NCBI GenBank assembly: GCA_024742765.1 | Contig: JANSXT010000014.1 | Span: 1 to 64,000, forward strand | Source: Phyllobacteriaceae bacterium | GTDB lineage: Bacteria > Pseudomonadota > Alphaproteobacteria > Rhizobiales > Rhizobiaceae | Direction: 5' to 3' | Length of the DNA stretch: 64,000 bases | Part shown: positions 54,284 to 64,000 of the stretch, piece after piece | Layout: each line of letters opens with the position of its first letter | Numbering within the stretch: position 1 is the first letter of the stretch | The notes under the pieces: generated by a model | Seen by the model: only the letters and a program-made list of their open reading frames with translations | Databases searched by the model: none | Told to the model about the DNA's origin: nothing | Position numbers and translations under genes: made by a program

Positions 54284-55585
54284 TTACGCCCGGCCGCGCA
54301 ACATGGCGTTGTAGGTCGCTTTCAGCGCGATTTCCTTCATCAGCCACGAGACCCACAATTCTTCCAGCGGCGCGATCACGCCGGGGAAGGAGGGCACCAG
54401 ATTGTTGCCATAGTCGAACTCGATCAGCATCGCCCGGCCGACACGGGTAATCAGCGGACAGGACGTATAGCCATTGTAGGTCTCGGTGCCTTCCCGTCCC
54501 GCGATCTGCGCGACGATCTGGTCCTCGACCACCGGCACCTGCCATTTGGCCGACGCAGCCGTCTTGCCCTTGGGCACGCCGGCCACATCGCCGGCGGCGA
54601 ACACGTCCGGATAGCGGTTGTGGCGCAGCGTGTACTGGTCCACCTCGACATAGCCCTGGCCAACCCATTTGTCGGCCCATGGCAGCGGCGAGTTGCGCAC
54701 CACATCCGGCGCGCTCATCGGCGGAATGACGTTGATGAAGTCGAACGGGATCTCCTGATCGCCCTCGGGCGTTGCGAAGGTGGCCACCTTCCGGCCCGGG
54801 TCGATCGCCTTCATCACGTGCTCGTAGCGCGTGTCGAAGCCGCGCTCGCCATAGAGCATGCGGACCTTCTCGTTGACGATCGGCACGCCGAACAGCGATT
54901 TGGAATGGGCCGCATAGATGATCTCGGTCTTGCCGCGATTGCCTTTCCGACGCGCATAATCGTCGGTCAGGAAGGTGTATTTGAGCGGCGCGCCGGCGCA
55001 TTTCATCTCAGTTGCCGGGCGGGTGAAGAGGCCCACGCCGCCTTCGTCGGTGAACCGGTCCATCTCGCGCCAGGTGGCTTCGGCTGCTTCGGGGCTCGCA
55101 TAGACCGAGCCGATGCCGTCCTTGCCGATCAGGCTGACATCCATGCCCTCGATCTGGTCGTAATTGAGCTTCAGACCCGCCGCGACGACGAGATAGTCAT
55201 AGCCGACCGTGGTGCCGCTGTCGGTCGTCACGGTCTTGGCCTCGGGATCGATCTCGGCGGCGCCTTCCTCGATCCAGTTGACCGCGCGCGGCAGCCAGCC
55301 GCTTGTATCACTGACCGAATAGTTCGCGGGTTTCAAACCTGCAGCGATCAGCGTGAAGCCGGGCTGGTAGAGATGGCGCCTGCGCGCATCGATGATGGTG
55401 ATCTCGGCGCCGTCGAGCCGCGCGGCGAGCCGGTTGGCAAGCGACGATCCGGCCGCTCCCGCGCCGATGATGACGATTTTGGCCGATGTCGCCACGCTTT
55501 GCGCGCGCGCCGGACGCGCGGCACCCAGCGCCGTGGCACCGAGCGCGGCCGCCAGAAAGGCGCGTCGGTCGAGATCGAGTGACAT
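54284..55585 (-). CDS. sqr: Sulfide:quinone oxidoreductase-like FAD oxidoreductase (Tat signal)
   Basis: DRRAFLAAALGATALG; IIGAGAAGSSLANRLAARL; VVAAGLKLNYDQIEGM; FAAGDVAGVPKGKTAAS. Confidence 0.82.
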   Translation of the reverse strand: MSLDLDRRAFLAAALGATALGAARPARAQSVATSAKIVIIGAGAAGSSLANRLAARLDGAEITIIDARRRHLYQPGFTLIAAGLKPANYSVSDTSGWLPRAVNWIEEGAAEIDPEAKTVTTDSGTTVGYDYLVVAAGLKLNYDQIEGMDVSLIGKDGIGSVYASPEAAEATWREMDRFTDEGGVGLFTRPATEMKCAGAPLKYTFLTDDYARRKGNRGKTEIIYAAHSKSLFGVPIVNEKVRMLYGERGFDTRYEHVMKAIDPGRKVATFATPEGDQEIPFDFINVIPPMSAPDVVRNSPLPWADKWVGQGYVEVDQYTLRHNRYPDVFAAGDVAGVPKGKTAASAKWQVPVVEDQIVAQIAGREGTETYNGYTSCPLITRVGRAMLIEFDYGNNLVPSFPGVIAPLEELWVSWLMKEIALKATYNAMLRGRA

Positions 55586-55648
55586 GTGGAACCTCCCGAT
55601 GGTCATGAACAATCGGGCGGACCCTAATGCCGCCGGACGGCCGGCGGC

Positions 55649-55662
55649 ATGATCTATATCAA
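55649..55662. promoter_or_regulatory. FNR/FixK-type box upstream of sqr
   Basis: ATGAT-CTAT-ATCAA (minus strand TTGAT-ATAG-ATCAT), 9/10 to TTGAT-N4-ATCAA. Confidence 0.6.
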
Positions 55663-55701
55663 ATTTTTCTTATATAAGAGACATCCGCTATGCGGCGCCG
55701 G

Positions 55702-56478
55702 TCATTTCCCGCCGGCGACGAGGTTGCGCCAATTGCGCATCGAGATCAGGTGGCAATAGATCAGCGCCAGCGCGCCGTTCTTGCGCAGCGACAGGAAGGT
55801 CTCATCGTCCAGTTGCGCCAGCTTCTCCTCGTCCACCACCTGAAAACCGGTGATCCGCCGCTTGCTTTCGTCGGGCAGCGTCACATCGGCATTGCGGTCG
55901 ACCAGAAGGCCGGTTTCGGCAATCGCGGCCAAGAGCTTGTCGGTTTCCAGAAGCTGGTTGTGATAGGTCTGGCAGAAGCTCATCGCGTTCTGCGCTGCTT
56001 GGCTCGGCTTGCCGTCCTCGAACAGCGGTTCGCCCTTCTTGGCGTCGAAACAGCGGCTCTTGAGATCGGCGGCCAGCGTCAGCCTGTCCTGCGCCTTGTC
56101 CTCGATAAGGATGAACGGATAGCGCCTGACATAGGCAGGGACGTAGCTGCCGGCGCGCCATTTGCCGCTTTTTTCGACGAACCTGTTTTCACCGGCCGAA
56201 TGGCCGGTGATCACATGCGCCGTGCGGCGGCCGTCCTGCTCGCTGAACACCAGCGGATAATGCAGCGCCGCCTCGGGGAACTCCGCCGCCGCAATGATGA
56301 TCGCGTTCATAGCCGCCGCGCCGCCAAACCGGTTGGGCGCGGTGAAGCGCAGACTGCCATGCAGCCCCGCCGACAGCACCGCCACCGTCTCGTACATGGC
56401 CGGAAGCGCGTTGCCGCCGGTCCCGTTTGCATCGGTGTCCGCGGCGGAGTTGTCGCTGGTCATCGTCTCGGTCATCAC
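55702..56478 (-). CDS. SapC family protein
   Basis: FPEAALHYPLVFSE, WRAGSYVPAYVRRYPFIL, ITGFQVVDEEKLAQLDDETFLSLRKNGALALIYCHLISM. Confidence 0.88.
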   Translation of the reverse strand: MMTETMTSDNSAADTDANGTGGNALPAMYETVAVLSAGLHGSLRFTAPNRFGGAAAMNAIIIAAAEFPEAALHYPLVFSEQDGRRTAHVITGHSAGENRFVEKSGKWRAGSYVPAYVRRYPFILIEDKAQDRLTLAADLKSRCFDAKKGEPLFEDGKPSQAAQNAMSFCQTYHNQLLETDKLLAAIAETGLLVDRNADVTLPDESKRRITGFQVVDEEKLAQLDDETFLSLRKNGALALIYCHLISMRNWRNLVAGGK

Positions 56479-56496
56479 GTTCCCAACCGGTGCGGA

Positions 56497-57063
56497 TTAC
56501 TGGCTGCGCGCTTCAAGCGTTTCGAGCGCTTCGGTCAGCCCGTCCGTCGACACGCCGATCGTCAGGACCTGGCCGCTGGAAACGGGATAGCGGATAGTCG
56601 GGTTCTCGGCGCCAAGCAGGAGCTGGGCAACGTCCTCGCCGCTTTCGAACTGGGCAAAGCAGAAGCCGCCGGTGCAGCGCGTGATGCTGCCGGCGAGCAA
56701 TGCCGAGGTACCATCGGCCAGTTCCGGTGCGCTGCCGAAGGACACATCGGCGATGAAGCGCATGGCGACGACGATGGCGCCGTCCTCGGCATCGCGGCCG
56801 AAGGCCAGGCGCGCGATCTCGGCACGGTTGTTGGTGCTCGAATAGACCTGGACCGCCTCGCACACGCGCCGCGGCGCATCCTGCGGGCCGTCATCCTGGG
56901 CGGGCGTGACAGCCAGCGTGCAGTCGACGCTCCAGTCGCCAAACGACTCCGACGACCGGCTCGGCGTGGGCGAGGCCTCCTGCGCCGTGGCCGGCAGGGC
57001 GGTTGCCGCCATGGTGCCGATGCAGATCGCGGCGACCAATGCCGTCAGATTTCGAACAAGCAT
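56497..57063 (-). CDS. Invasion-associated locus B (IalB) family protein
   Basis: Signal peptide; FGDWSVDCTL...CEAVQVY...TRCTGGFCFAQFESG. Confidence 0.85.
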   Translation of the reverse strand: MLVRNLTALVAAICIGTMAATALPATAQEASPTPSRSSESFGDWSVDCTLAVTPAQDDGPQDAPRRVCEAVQVYSSTNNRAEIARLAFGRDAEDGAIVVAMRFIADVSFGSAPELADGTSALLAGSITRCTGGFCFAQFESGEDVAQLLLGAENPTIRYPVSSGQVLTIGVSTDGLTEALETLEARSQ

Positions 57064-57185
57064 TTCTTCCCCCTCGTCTTGCCGGCCGGTGCGATTCCCT
57101 TTCCGGCCAGTGTTTTCCATACCCTGACTAGCCGATGGACAGGGGGATGACCAGTGATCGGTAGCCGTTCGTCTTGCCCGCATCA

Positions 57186-57220
57186 AACAAAAAGGCCGGA
57201 CGCGTGCATCGCGCCCGGCC
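57186..57220 (-). terminator. Rho-independent terminator of the cox operon
   Basis: Minus strand GGCCGGGCGCG-ATGCA-CGCGTCCGGCC followed by TTTTTGTTTG. Confidence 0.85.
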
Positions 57221-57262
57221 AATCTTCGGCCCATTACCGCAATTGGGGAAAGCCGCTGTCCG

Positions 57263-58060
57263 TCAGCCGGCGGCCGCCACGGCGCGTTTGGCCATCACCT
57301 TGATCAGATGGGCGCGATAGTCCGCCGAGGCGTGGATGTCGCTCATCAGTCCGTCGGCGGACATCTCCACCGCATCCACGGCATCGGGCGACCAATTGCC
57401 GGCAAGCGCCGCTTCCAGGCCGGCATGGCGGAAGACGCCGTCCTCGCCCGCGCCTGTCACGGCAACGCGCACGCCATTGCCGGTCTTGGCGACAAAAACG
57501 CCGACCATGGCGTAGCGCGAGGCCGGGTTGCGGAACTTGGCATAGCCCGCTCTGTCCGGCTTGCTGACACTGACGGCCGTGATGATCTCGCCATCCTCCA
57601 GTGCCGTTGAGAACATGCCGGTGAAGAAATCGTCCGCCGCGATCTCGCGCTGGTTGGTGACGATCGTCGCGCCAAGACCCAGAAGACCCGCCGGATAGTC
57701 GGCGGCCGGATCATTGTTGGCGATCGATCCGCCGATCGTGCCCATATGGCGCACGGCCGGATCGCCGATGCCGGCCGCCAGCGCGGCGAGCGCCGGGCAG
57801 ATCGAACCGACCTCGTTGCTGCCGGCCACGGCGGCATGGGTGGCCGCCGCGCCGATGGTGACGGTGTCGCCGCGCACGGCGATATCGGTCATGCCGCCAA
57901 TGCCGCGAATGTCGACAACATCGGACGGCGCGGCCAGATGCTGCTTCATGGTCGGCAGAAGCGTCTGGCCGCCGGCGAGGATCTTGGCCTCGTCGGCACC
58001 GCCAATGGCGGCCACCGCGTCCTCGATGCTGGCGGGCTTGTGATAGTTGACTGCATACAT
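57263..58060 (-). CDS. coxM: Molybdenum hydroxylase FAD-binding subunit (CoxM-like)
   Basis: MYAVNYHKPASIEDAVA, ILAGGQTLLPTMKQHLA, GTIGGSIANNDPAADYPA. Confidence 0.92.
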   Translation of the reverse strand: MYAVNYHKPASIEDAVAAIGGADEAKILAGGQTLLPTMKQHLAAPSDVVDIRGIGGMTDIAVRGDTVTIGAAATHAAVAGSNEVGSICPALAALAAGIGDPAVRHMGTIGGSIANNDPAADYPAGLLGLGATIVTNQREIAADDFFTGMFSTALEDGEIITAVSVSKPDRAGYAKFRNPASRYAMVGVFVAKTGNGVRVAVTGAGEDGVFRHAGLEAALAGNWSPDAVDAVEMSADGLMSDIHASADYRAHLIKVMAKRAVAAAG

Positions 58061-58073
58061 CGATCGATCCTCC

Positions 58074-60434
58074 CTATTCGGCCGCCTGCGGCAGGCCGAC
58101 TTCCTGAATGGCGGCCCACACCTTTTGCGGGGTGGCCGGCATGGTCAGATTGTTGTTTCCGATCGCATCGGTGATCGCATTGATGACCGCAGGCGGCGAG
58201 CCGATCGCGCCGGCCTCGCCGCAGCCCTTGACGCCAAGCGGGTTGGACGGGGCGACCGTGGTCGAATGTTCGAGCACATAGGACGGCACATCGTCGGCGC
58301 GCGGCATGCAATAATCCATGTAGGAGCCGGTGATGAGCTGGCCGTCCTCGTCATAGACGACATTTTCCAGAAGCGCCTGGCCGATGCCCTGGGTGACGCC
58401 GCCATGCACCTGTCCCTCGACGATCATCGGGTTGATCACCGTGCCGAAATCGTCGGCCGCGGTGAACTGCACGATTTCGACGACACCGGTCTCGGGATCC
58501 ACTTCCACTTCGCAAATGTATGTGCCGGACGGGAAGGTGAAGTTGGTCGGATCGTAGAAGGCGCCTTCCTTGAGGCCCGGCTCCATGCCGTCGGGAAGAT
58601 TGTGCGCGGTGTAGGCGGCAAGGCCCACCTCGTGCCAAGCCATCTTCTTGTCGGTGCCGGCGACCTTGACCTCGCCATCCTCGATGACGATGTCGTCCTC
58701 GCTGGCCTCCAGCGTGTGCGCGGCGATCTTCTTGACCTTGGCCTCCACCTTGTCCATCGCCTTGACGATCGCGTTCATGCCGACCGCGCCCGAGCGCGAG
58801 CCATATGTGCCCATGCCCATTTGCACCTTGTCGGTGTCGCCATGGACGATGGTGATGTTGTCCATCGGCAGGCCGAACCGGTCGGACACGACTTGCGCGA
58901 AGGTCGTTTCATGACCTTGGCCGTGGGCGTGCGAGCCGGTCAGGATCTCGATCGTCCCGACCGGATTGACGCGCACCTCGGCCGATTCCCAAAGCCCGAC
59001 GCCGGCGCCGAGCGAGCCGACCGCCTTGGAGGGCGCGATGCCGCAGGCTTCGATGTAGCACGAGTAGCCGATGCCGCGCAGCTTACCGCGCGAGGCGGCT
59101 TCCGACTTGCGGGCCGCAAAGCCGGCGACATCGGCCGCCGCCTGGCCCTTTTCGAGCAGGGCGTGGAAGTCACCCGCATCATAGGTCATGATCACCGGCG
59201 TCTGATGCGGGAACTCGGTGATGAAGTTGCGGCGGCGCAGTTCGGCCGGGTCCATGCCCATCTCGCGCGCCGCGGTCTCCATCAGCCGTTCCATCACATA
59301 GGTCGCCTCCGGGCGGCCGGCGCCGCGATAGGCGTCGACCGGCACGGTGTTGGTGTGCACCGCTTTGACGTCGCAATAGACGTTGGCGATGTTGTACTGG
59401 CCCGACAGGAGCGTGCCGTAGAGATAGGTCGGCGTGGCGGTCGCAAACAGCGACGCATAGGCACCGATATTGGCGACCGTGTTGACCTTCAGCCCGACGA
59501 TCTTGCCGTCGGCATCAAAACCCATGCGGGCCTTGGTGACGTGGTCGCGCGCATGCGCATCGGTCATGAAGGCTTCCGAACGGTCCGACGTCCATTTGAC
59601 CGAGCGGCCGGTCTTCATCGATGCCCAGAGGCAGGTGATCTCCTCGGGATAGATGTAGATCTTCGAGCCGAAGCCGCCGCCGACATCGGGGGCGATGACA
59701 CGCAGCTTGTGTTCGGGCGCCACATTGTAGAAGGCCGACAGGACCAGCCGCGCCACGTGCGGATTCTGGCTGGTGGTGTAGAGCGTATAGTGATCGTCGA
59801 TGTCGTTATAGACGGCAATCGCCGAGCGCGGCTCGATGGCGTTAGGCGCCAGCCGGTTGTTGACGATGTCGAGTTCGGTGACATGGGATGCGCCGGCAAG
59901 GCCCGCATCGGCGGCGGCCTCGTCGCCGATCTCCCAGTCGAAGATCAGATTGCCGGGCACATTGTCGTGCAACAGCGGCGCGCCGTCCTCGAGCGCGGTT
60001 GTCGCGGCGGCGACGGCGGGAAGTTCCTCATAGTCCACTTCGACCGCCTCGGCGGCAAGGCGCGCCTGCGCCTGGCTTTCGGCGATGACGATGGCGACCG
60101 GTTCGCCCACATGGCGCACGCGAGCGGTGGCCATCGGGTTCCATGCGCCGACATTCATCGGGTTGCCATCCTTGGAATGGATCGCCCAGCCCGTGATGAT
60201 GTCGCCGATCGCGTCATCCTTGAGCTGCTTGCCGTTGAGCACCGCGATGACACCGTCCATCGCCTCGGCGGCACTGGTGTCGATGCCCTTGATCTCGGCA
60301 TGGGCATGCGGGCTGCGCACGAACGCACCATAGGCCTGGTTTTCCATGCGGATATCGTCGGTGTATTTGCCCCGGCCCGTGATGAACCGCTTGTCCTCCT
60401 TGCGCTTGACCGCAGCGCCGATGCCTTCGCTCAT
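58074..60434 (-). CDS. coxL: Molybdopterin-binding large subunit (CoxL-like, form II signature)
   Basis: [33 protein letters not shown]-like [32 protein letters not shown]. Confidence 0.92.
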   Translation of the reverse strand: MSEGIGAAVKRKEDKRFITGRGKYTDDIRMENQAYGAFVRSPHAHAEIKGIDTSAAEAMDGVIAVLNGKQLKDDAIGDIITGWAIHSKDGNPMNVGAWNPMATARVRHVGEPVAIVIAESQAQARLAAEAVEVDYEELPAVAAATTALEDGAPLLHDNVPGNLIFDWEIGDEAAADAGLAGASHVTELDIVNNRLAPNAIEPRSAIAVYNDIDDHYTLYTTSQNPHVARLVLSAFYNVAPEHKLRVIAPDVGGGFGSKIYIYPEEITCLWASMKTGRSVKWTSDRSEAFMTDAHARDHVTKARMGFDADGKIVGLKVNTVANIGAYASLFATATPTYLYGTLLSGQYNIANVYCDVKAVHTNTVPVDAYRGAGRPEATYVMERLMETAAREMGMDPAELRRRNFITEFPHQTPVIMTYDAGDFHALLEKGQAAADVAGFAARKSEAASRGKLRGIGYSCYIEACGIAPSKAVGSLGAGVGLWESAEVRVNPVGTIEILTGSHAHGQGHETTFAQVVSDRFGLPMDNITIVHGDTDKVQMGMGTYGSRSGAVGMNAIVKAMDKVEAKVKKIAAHTLEASEDDIVIEDGEVKVAGTDKKMAWHEVGLAAYTAHNLPDGMEPGLKEGAFYDPTNFTFPSGTYICEVEVDPETGVVEIVQFTAADDFGTVINPMIVEGQVHGGVTQGIGQALLENVVYDEDGQLITGSYMDYCMPRADDVPSYVLEHSTTVAPSNPLGVKGCGEAGAIGSPPAVINAITDAIGNNNLTMPATPQKVWAAIQEVGLPQAAE

Positions 60435-60490
60435 ATGCTCGTTCCTCCCAAATGCCTCATGATGCCGTCCCGATGGTCACCGGCGCCTGC

Positions 60491-60961
<471 letters not shown>

Positions 60962-61027
60962 CTATTTCCTCCCTTGCCGGCTGGCCTGTTCCTCCGGGCG
61001 GCCGGTGCTTGCTGTCATGCGGCCTTG

Positions 61028-61537
61028 TCAGGCCCGTTCGGATTGCGCGTCCTTTGCCTCGGGCGTGCCGGAAGCGGACTGTTCGCCGTCCTTGTCCGAA
61101 CCGCCCAGATGGTCGTGAAAATTCTCGAAGAACTTGTCGGCGAGCTTCTTGGCCGTCGAATTGATCAGCCGGCTGCCGAGCCGGGCCAGCTTGCCGCCCA
61201 CCGTCGCCTGCGCTTCGTAGGTCAAAAGCGTGTGGCCGTCGCCATCGGTCAGGCGCACATCGGCGCCGCCCTTGGCAAAGCCGGCCACGCCGCCCTTGCC
61301 CTCGCCCTGGATCGTGTAGCTTTCCTCGACGACGATGTTGACCAGTTCCACTTCGCCGGCGAATTTCGCCTTCACCGGGCCGATCTTCTGGACCACCTTG
61401 GCGGTCATCGTCGTGTCGGAAGTCATCTCCAGCTCTTCACAGCCGGGGATGCACGCGCGCAACACGTCGGGATCGTTCAGTGCCTGCCAGACATCGGCGC
61501 GCGGCGCCGCGATCTGGTATTCACCCGTCATGTCCAT
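61028..61537 (-). CDS. coxG: CoxG family (SRPBCC) protein
   Basis: MDMTGEYQIAAPRADVWQALNDPDVLRACIPGCEELE. Confidence 0.92.
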   Translation of the reverse strand: MDMTGEYQIAAPRADVWQALNDPDVLRACIPGCEELEMTSDTTMTAKVVQKIGPVKAKFAGEVELVNIVVEESYTIQGEGKGGVAGFAKGGADVRLTDGDGHTLLTYEAQATVGGKLARLGSRLINSTAKKLADKFFENFHDHLGGSDKDGEQSASGTPEAKDAQSERA

Positions 61538-61594
61538 GACGCTCCTCCGGTGAATGCCTGTTGTTGTTATGGATCGATGATGGCGCGGCCCAAT

Positions 61595-61615
61595 TTGGAA
61601 TGCAACTCATTCTAA
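61595..61615. promoter_or_regulatory. 21-bp dyad upstream of coxG
   Basis: TTGGAATG-CAACT-CATTCTAA. Confidence 0.5.
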
Positions 61616-61645
61616 TGTCGCGGTTTGCGCTTTTTCCATGCGGCC

Positions 61646-62866
61646 TCACGCTGCGCGCATGGTCGGCCGGCCTTCGGTCAGCGCCCGCGTCAGATCGGCC
61701 AGGCTGTCGAGCGAATGGCAGGCGTGGAACCGGTCGACATGGGGCATCATCGCGCGGATACCGCCGGCCAGCGGCGCAAACCCGTCATAGCGCAGGAGCG
61801 GGTTGAGCCAGATGAGCTGGCGGCAGGACAGGTGCAGACGTTCCATCTGCGCGGACAAAAGGTCCGCGTCGCCGCGTTCCAGCCCGTCGGTGATCAGCAG
61901 CACCACCGCGCCCTGGCCGAGCACGCGGCGTGACCAGTTCCGGTTGAAGCTCTCGATCGCCGCGCCGATGCGCGTGCCGCCCTCCCAGTCGGTCGCGTCA
62001 TGGCCGACGGCGGCCATCGCGCGGTCGGGGTCCTTCAGATGCAGCGCGCGGGTGATGTTGGTCAGATGGGTGCCGAAGGTGAAGGCGTGGACATGACGCC
62101 AGTCGCGCACCCGCGCCCATGCCAAGGCGTGCAGGAAATGCATCATCATGCGCGAATAGGTGCTCATCGATCCGGAAATGTCGCACAGGGCGACAAGGTC
62201 CGGCGGCCGGTCGCGCGGCACAATGGTGACGACCCGCTCGATCTCGCCGGCCCGGCGCAGCGATCCGCGCATGGTGGCGCGAAAATCGGGGCGTGTGCCG
62301 ACCGGCGAGCGGCGGGCGCGACGCGTGCGCACAGGGCGGACGGGCAGGCGCATCGCCTCGATGGCGCGCGCGGCCTGCGCGAGTTCGGCAGCGCTCATCT
62401 GCTCGAAATCCATCGCCCGCAGCGTCTCGGTCTCCGACCAGGACAGTTGCGCGTCGATCTCCACCTCGGTGCGCACCGGCGCGTCGGCCGCCGCCTTGGG
62501 GGAATCCCCCAACGCCTCGGAGGCGCGCCGTTCGGCGGCCTTTTTCTTCTTCTCCTCGGTTTCGCCACGGATCATCGGCGACAGGAGGCGGATCATCTTT
62601 TCGAGATATTCCGGATCGCGCCAGAACATGGTGAATACCTGGTGAAAGACGTCCAGATGCTCGGCGCGGGTGATCAGCGTCGCACGCAGCAGATGATAGA
62701 AATCGTCGCGCCGCGAAAAGCCGGCGGCCGCCGCCGCCCGCACCGCATCGCGCACCTGGCTGGTGCCCACGGGCACGCCGGCCTTGCGCAGCGCGCGCGC
62801 GAAATGAACGATATTGTCGGCCAGACGGCCTTCGGCGGGCGTGTCGGCGGTGGTGGCACCGGCCAT
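61646..62866 (-). CDS. coxE: VWA domain protein (CoxE-like)
   Basis: LVALCDISGSMSTYSRMMMHFLHAL MIDAS motif; ends ...IRAMMPHVDRFHACHSLDSLADLTRAL. Confidence 0.9.
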   Translation of the reverse strand: MAGATTADTPAEGRLADNIVHFARALRKAGVPVGTSQVRDAVRAAAAAGFSRRDDFYHLLRATLITRAEHLDVFHQVFTMFWRDPEYLEKMIRLLSPMIRGETEEKKKKAAERRASEALGDSPKAAADAPVRTEVEIDAQLSWSETETLRAMDFEQMSAAELAQAARAIEAMRLPVRPVRTRRARRSPVGTRPDFRATMRGSLRRAGEIERVVTIVPRDRPPDLVALCDISGSMSTYSRMMMHFLHALAWARVRDWRHVHAFTFGTHLTNITRALHLKDPDRAMAAVGHDATDWEGGTRIGAAIESFNRNWSRRVLGQGAVVLLITDGLERGDADLLSAQMERLHLSCRQLIWLNPLLRYDGFAPLAGGIRAMMPHVDRFHACHSLDSLADLTRALTEGRPTMRAA

Positions 62867-63807
62867 CAGCTTTCGGCGTCGGCGAGCTTGGCCCGCGCCT
62901 CATCGAGAATGCGGGAGACCTCCGAGCCGGCCATGCGGGCAATGTCGTCCTGATATTTGAGGATTGCACCGAGCGTATCGGAAATCACCTCGGGCGACAG
63001 CGCGACCGTGTCGAGCGCGACGAGGCACTTGGCCCAGTCGATCGTTTCGGCGACGCCCGGGTTCTTGAACAGGTCCGCGCCGCGCAGCCCTTGGGCGAAG
63101 GCGACGATCTCCGCCGACAGCTTTTCCGTCGCCTCGGGAACGCGGGCGCGCAAAATGTCCATCTCGCGGTCGAAATCGGGATAATCGACCCAGTGATACA
63201 GACAGCGGCGCTTGAGCGCGTCATGCACTTCGCGCGTCCGGTTCGACGTCAAGATCACCAAGGGCGGCTCGTCGGCGCGGATCGTGCCGAGTTCGGGGAT
63301 CGTCACCTGATAGTCCGACAGCGCTTCGAGCAGGAACGCCTCGAACGGCTCGTCGGTGCGGTCGACCTCGTCGATCAGAAGGACCGGCGGGCCTTCCGCA
63401 TGCGGCTCCATCGCGTCAAGCAGCGGCCGGCGGATCAGGAAATCGCCGGTGAAGAGCTCCTTCTGCAACATCTCCCGATCTGCATTGCCGGCGGCCTCGG
63501 CGGTGCGGATGGCCACCATCTGGGCGGTGAAGTTCCACTCATAGATCGCGGACGACGCATCGAGCCCTTCATAACATTGCAGGCGGATCAGCCGCCGCCC
63601 CAGGCCCGAGGCCAGCGCCTTGGCGATCTCGGTCTTGCCGACGCCGGCCTCGCCTTCGAGAAAGAGCGGCTTGTCGAGCGTCATCGACAGGAAGGCGACG
63701 GTGGCAAGGCCGCGCCCGCAGACATAGTTCTCGCCGGCCAGAAGCGCGATTGTTGCGTCGATCGAGGCCGGGGCGGGCGCCGCGGCCCTGTTGGATGCAT
63801 CCATCAT
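62866..63807 (-). CDS. coxD: MoxR-type AAA+ ATPase (CoxD-like)
   Basis: LEGEAGVGKTEIAKALA, LLIDEVDRTDEPFEAFLLE, LTSNRTREVHDALKRRCLYHWVDYP. Confidence 0.92.
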   Translation of the reverse strand: MMDASNRAAAPAPASIDATIALLAGENYVCGRGLATVAFLSMTLDKPLFLEGEAGVGKTEIAKALASGLGRRLIRLQCYEGLDASSAIYEWNFTAQMVAIRTAEAAGNADREMLQKELFTGDFLIRRPLLDAMEPHAEGPPVLLIDEVDRTDEPFEAFLLEALSDYQVTIPELGTIRADEPPLVILTSNRTREVHDALKRRCLYHWVDYPDFDREMDILRARVPEATEKLSAEIVAFAQGLRGADLFKNPGVAETIDWAKCLVALDTVALSPEVISDTLGAILKYQDDIARMAGSEVSRILDEARAKLADAES

Positions 63808-63904
63808 GGCGACAAGAGTTAGCGGGCATGCCCGCGCCTGTCCATTGCGCCAAGGACGCAAACGCCTTGCCGCCCGATGTCAAAGCGATACAATCGCCGC
63901 CACC

Positions 63905-64000
63905 ATGCTGACACGCACACAAACCGTTCCGCCGCTTGATTTCGGCCCCAACCGCGCCCCGCTGGCCGCGCTGGCAAACGCGACCGCCGATGGTGTATTG
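63905..64000 (+). CDS. Start of a CDS truncated by the window edge
   Basis: ATG opens a frame to the end: MLTRTQTVPPLDFGPNRAPLAALANATADGVL; divergent from coxD. Confidence 0.4.
   Translation, partial: MLTRTQTVPPLDFGPNRAPLAALANATADGVL

Overview
Alphaproteobacterial chromosome window (high GC; gene content such as IalB, SapC, a circularly permuted ATP-grasp/Anbu cluster and a RIME-like repeat suggests Hyphomicrobiales/Rhodobacterales; lineage is inference). It reads as about 55 mostly ordinary CDSs plus several unusual loci: (1) a lone, visibly AT-richer SIR2-STAND-TPR-OB/CSD-like gene, a candidate anti-phage NADase (217-3351); (2) a TetR/PspA/YiaAB/KAS-III operon with three copies of a TTGAAC-N3-GTTCAA operator; (3) a 27-aa micro-ORF with three EGFGNG repeats ahead of a small membrane protein; (4) the ATP-grasp/alpha-E/transglutaminase/Anbu cluster, with an inverted repeat pair inside it; (5) a pucBAC light-harvesting locus with two perfect TGT-N12-ACA (PpsR/CrtJ-type) sites 8 bp apart, an LH2 alpha subunit with Phe-Leu at positions 44/45 and a C-terminal extension, and a divergent gene for a protein with three 'TPFSSxFGxxLL' repeats; (6) an LIV transporter; (7) an exopolysaccharide cluster; (8) a RimK pair with a retropepsin-like protease; (9) a metal-handling cluster; (10) Entner-Doudoroff genes zwf-pgl-edd; (11) sqr-DUF5368 with an FNR-like box; (12) a form II-type cox (molybdenum hydroxylase) operon. 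The best candidate for an undescribed system is the puc-linked, putatively PpsR-controlled repeat protein, followed by the EGFGNG micropeptide/membrane protein pair and the SIR2-STAND-TPR-CSD gene. No searches were run; family calls come from motif recognition.
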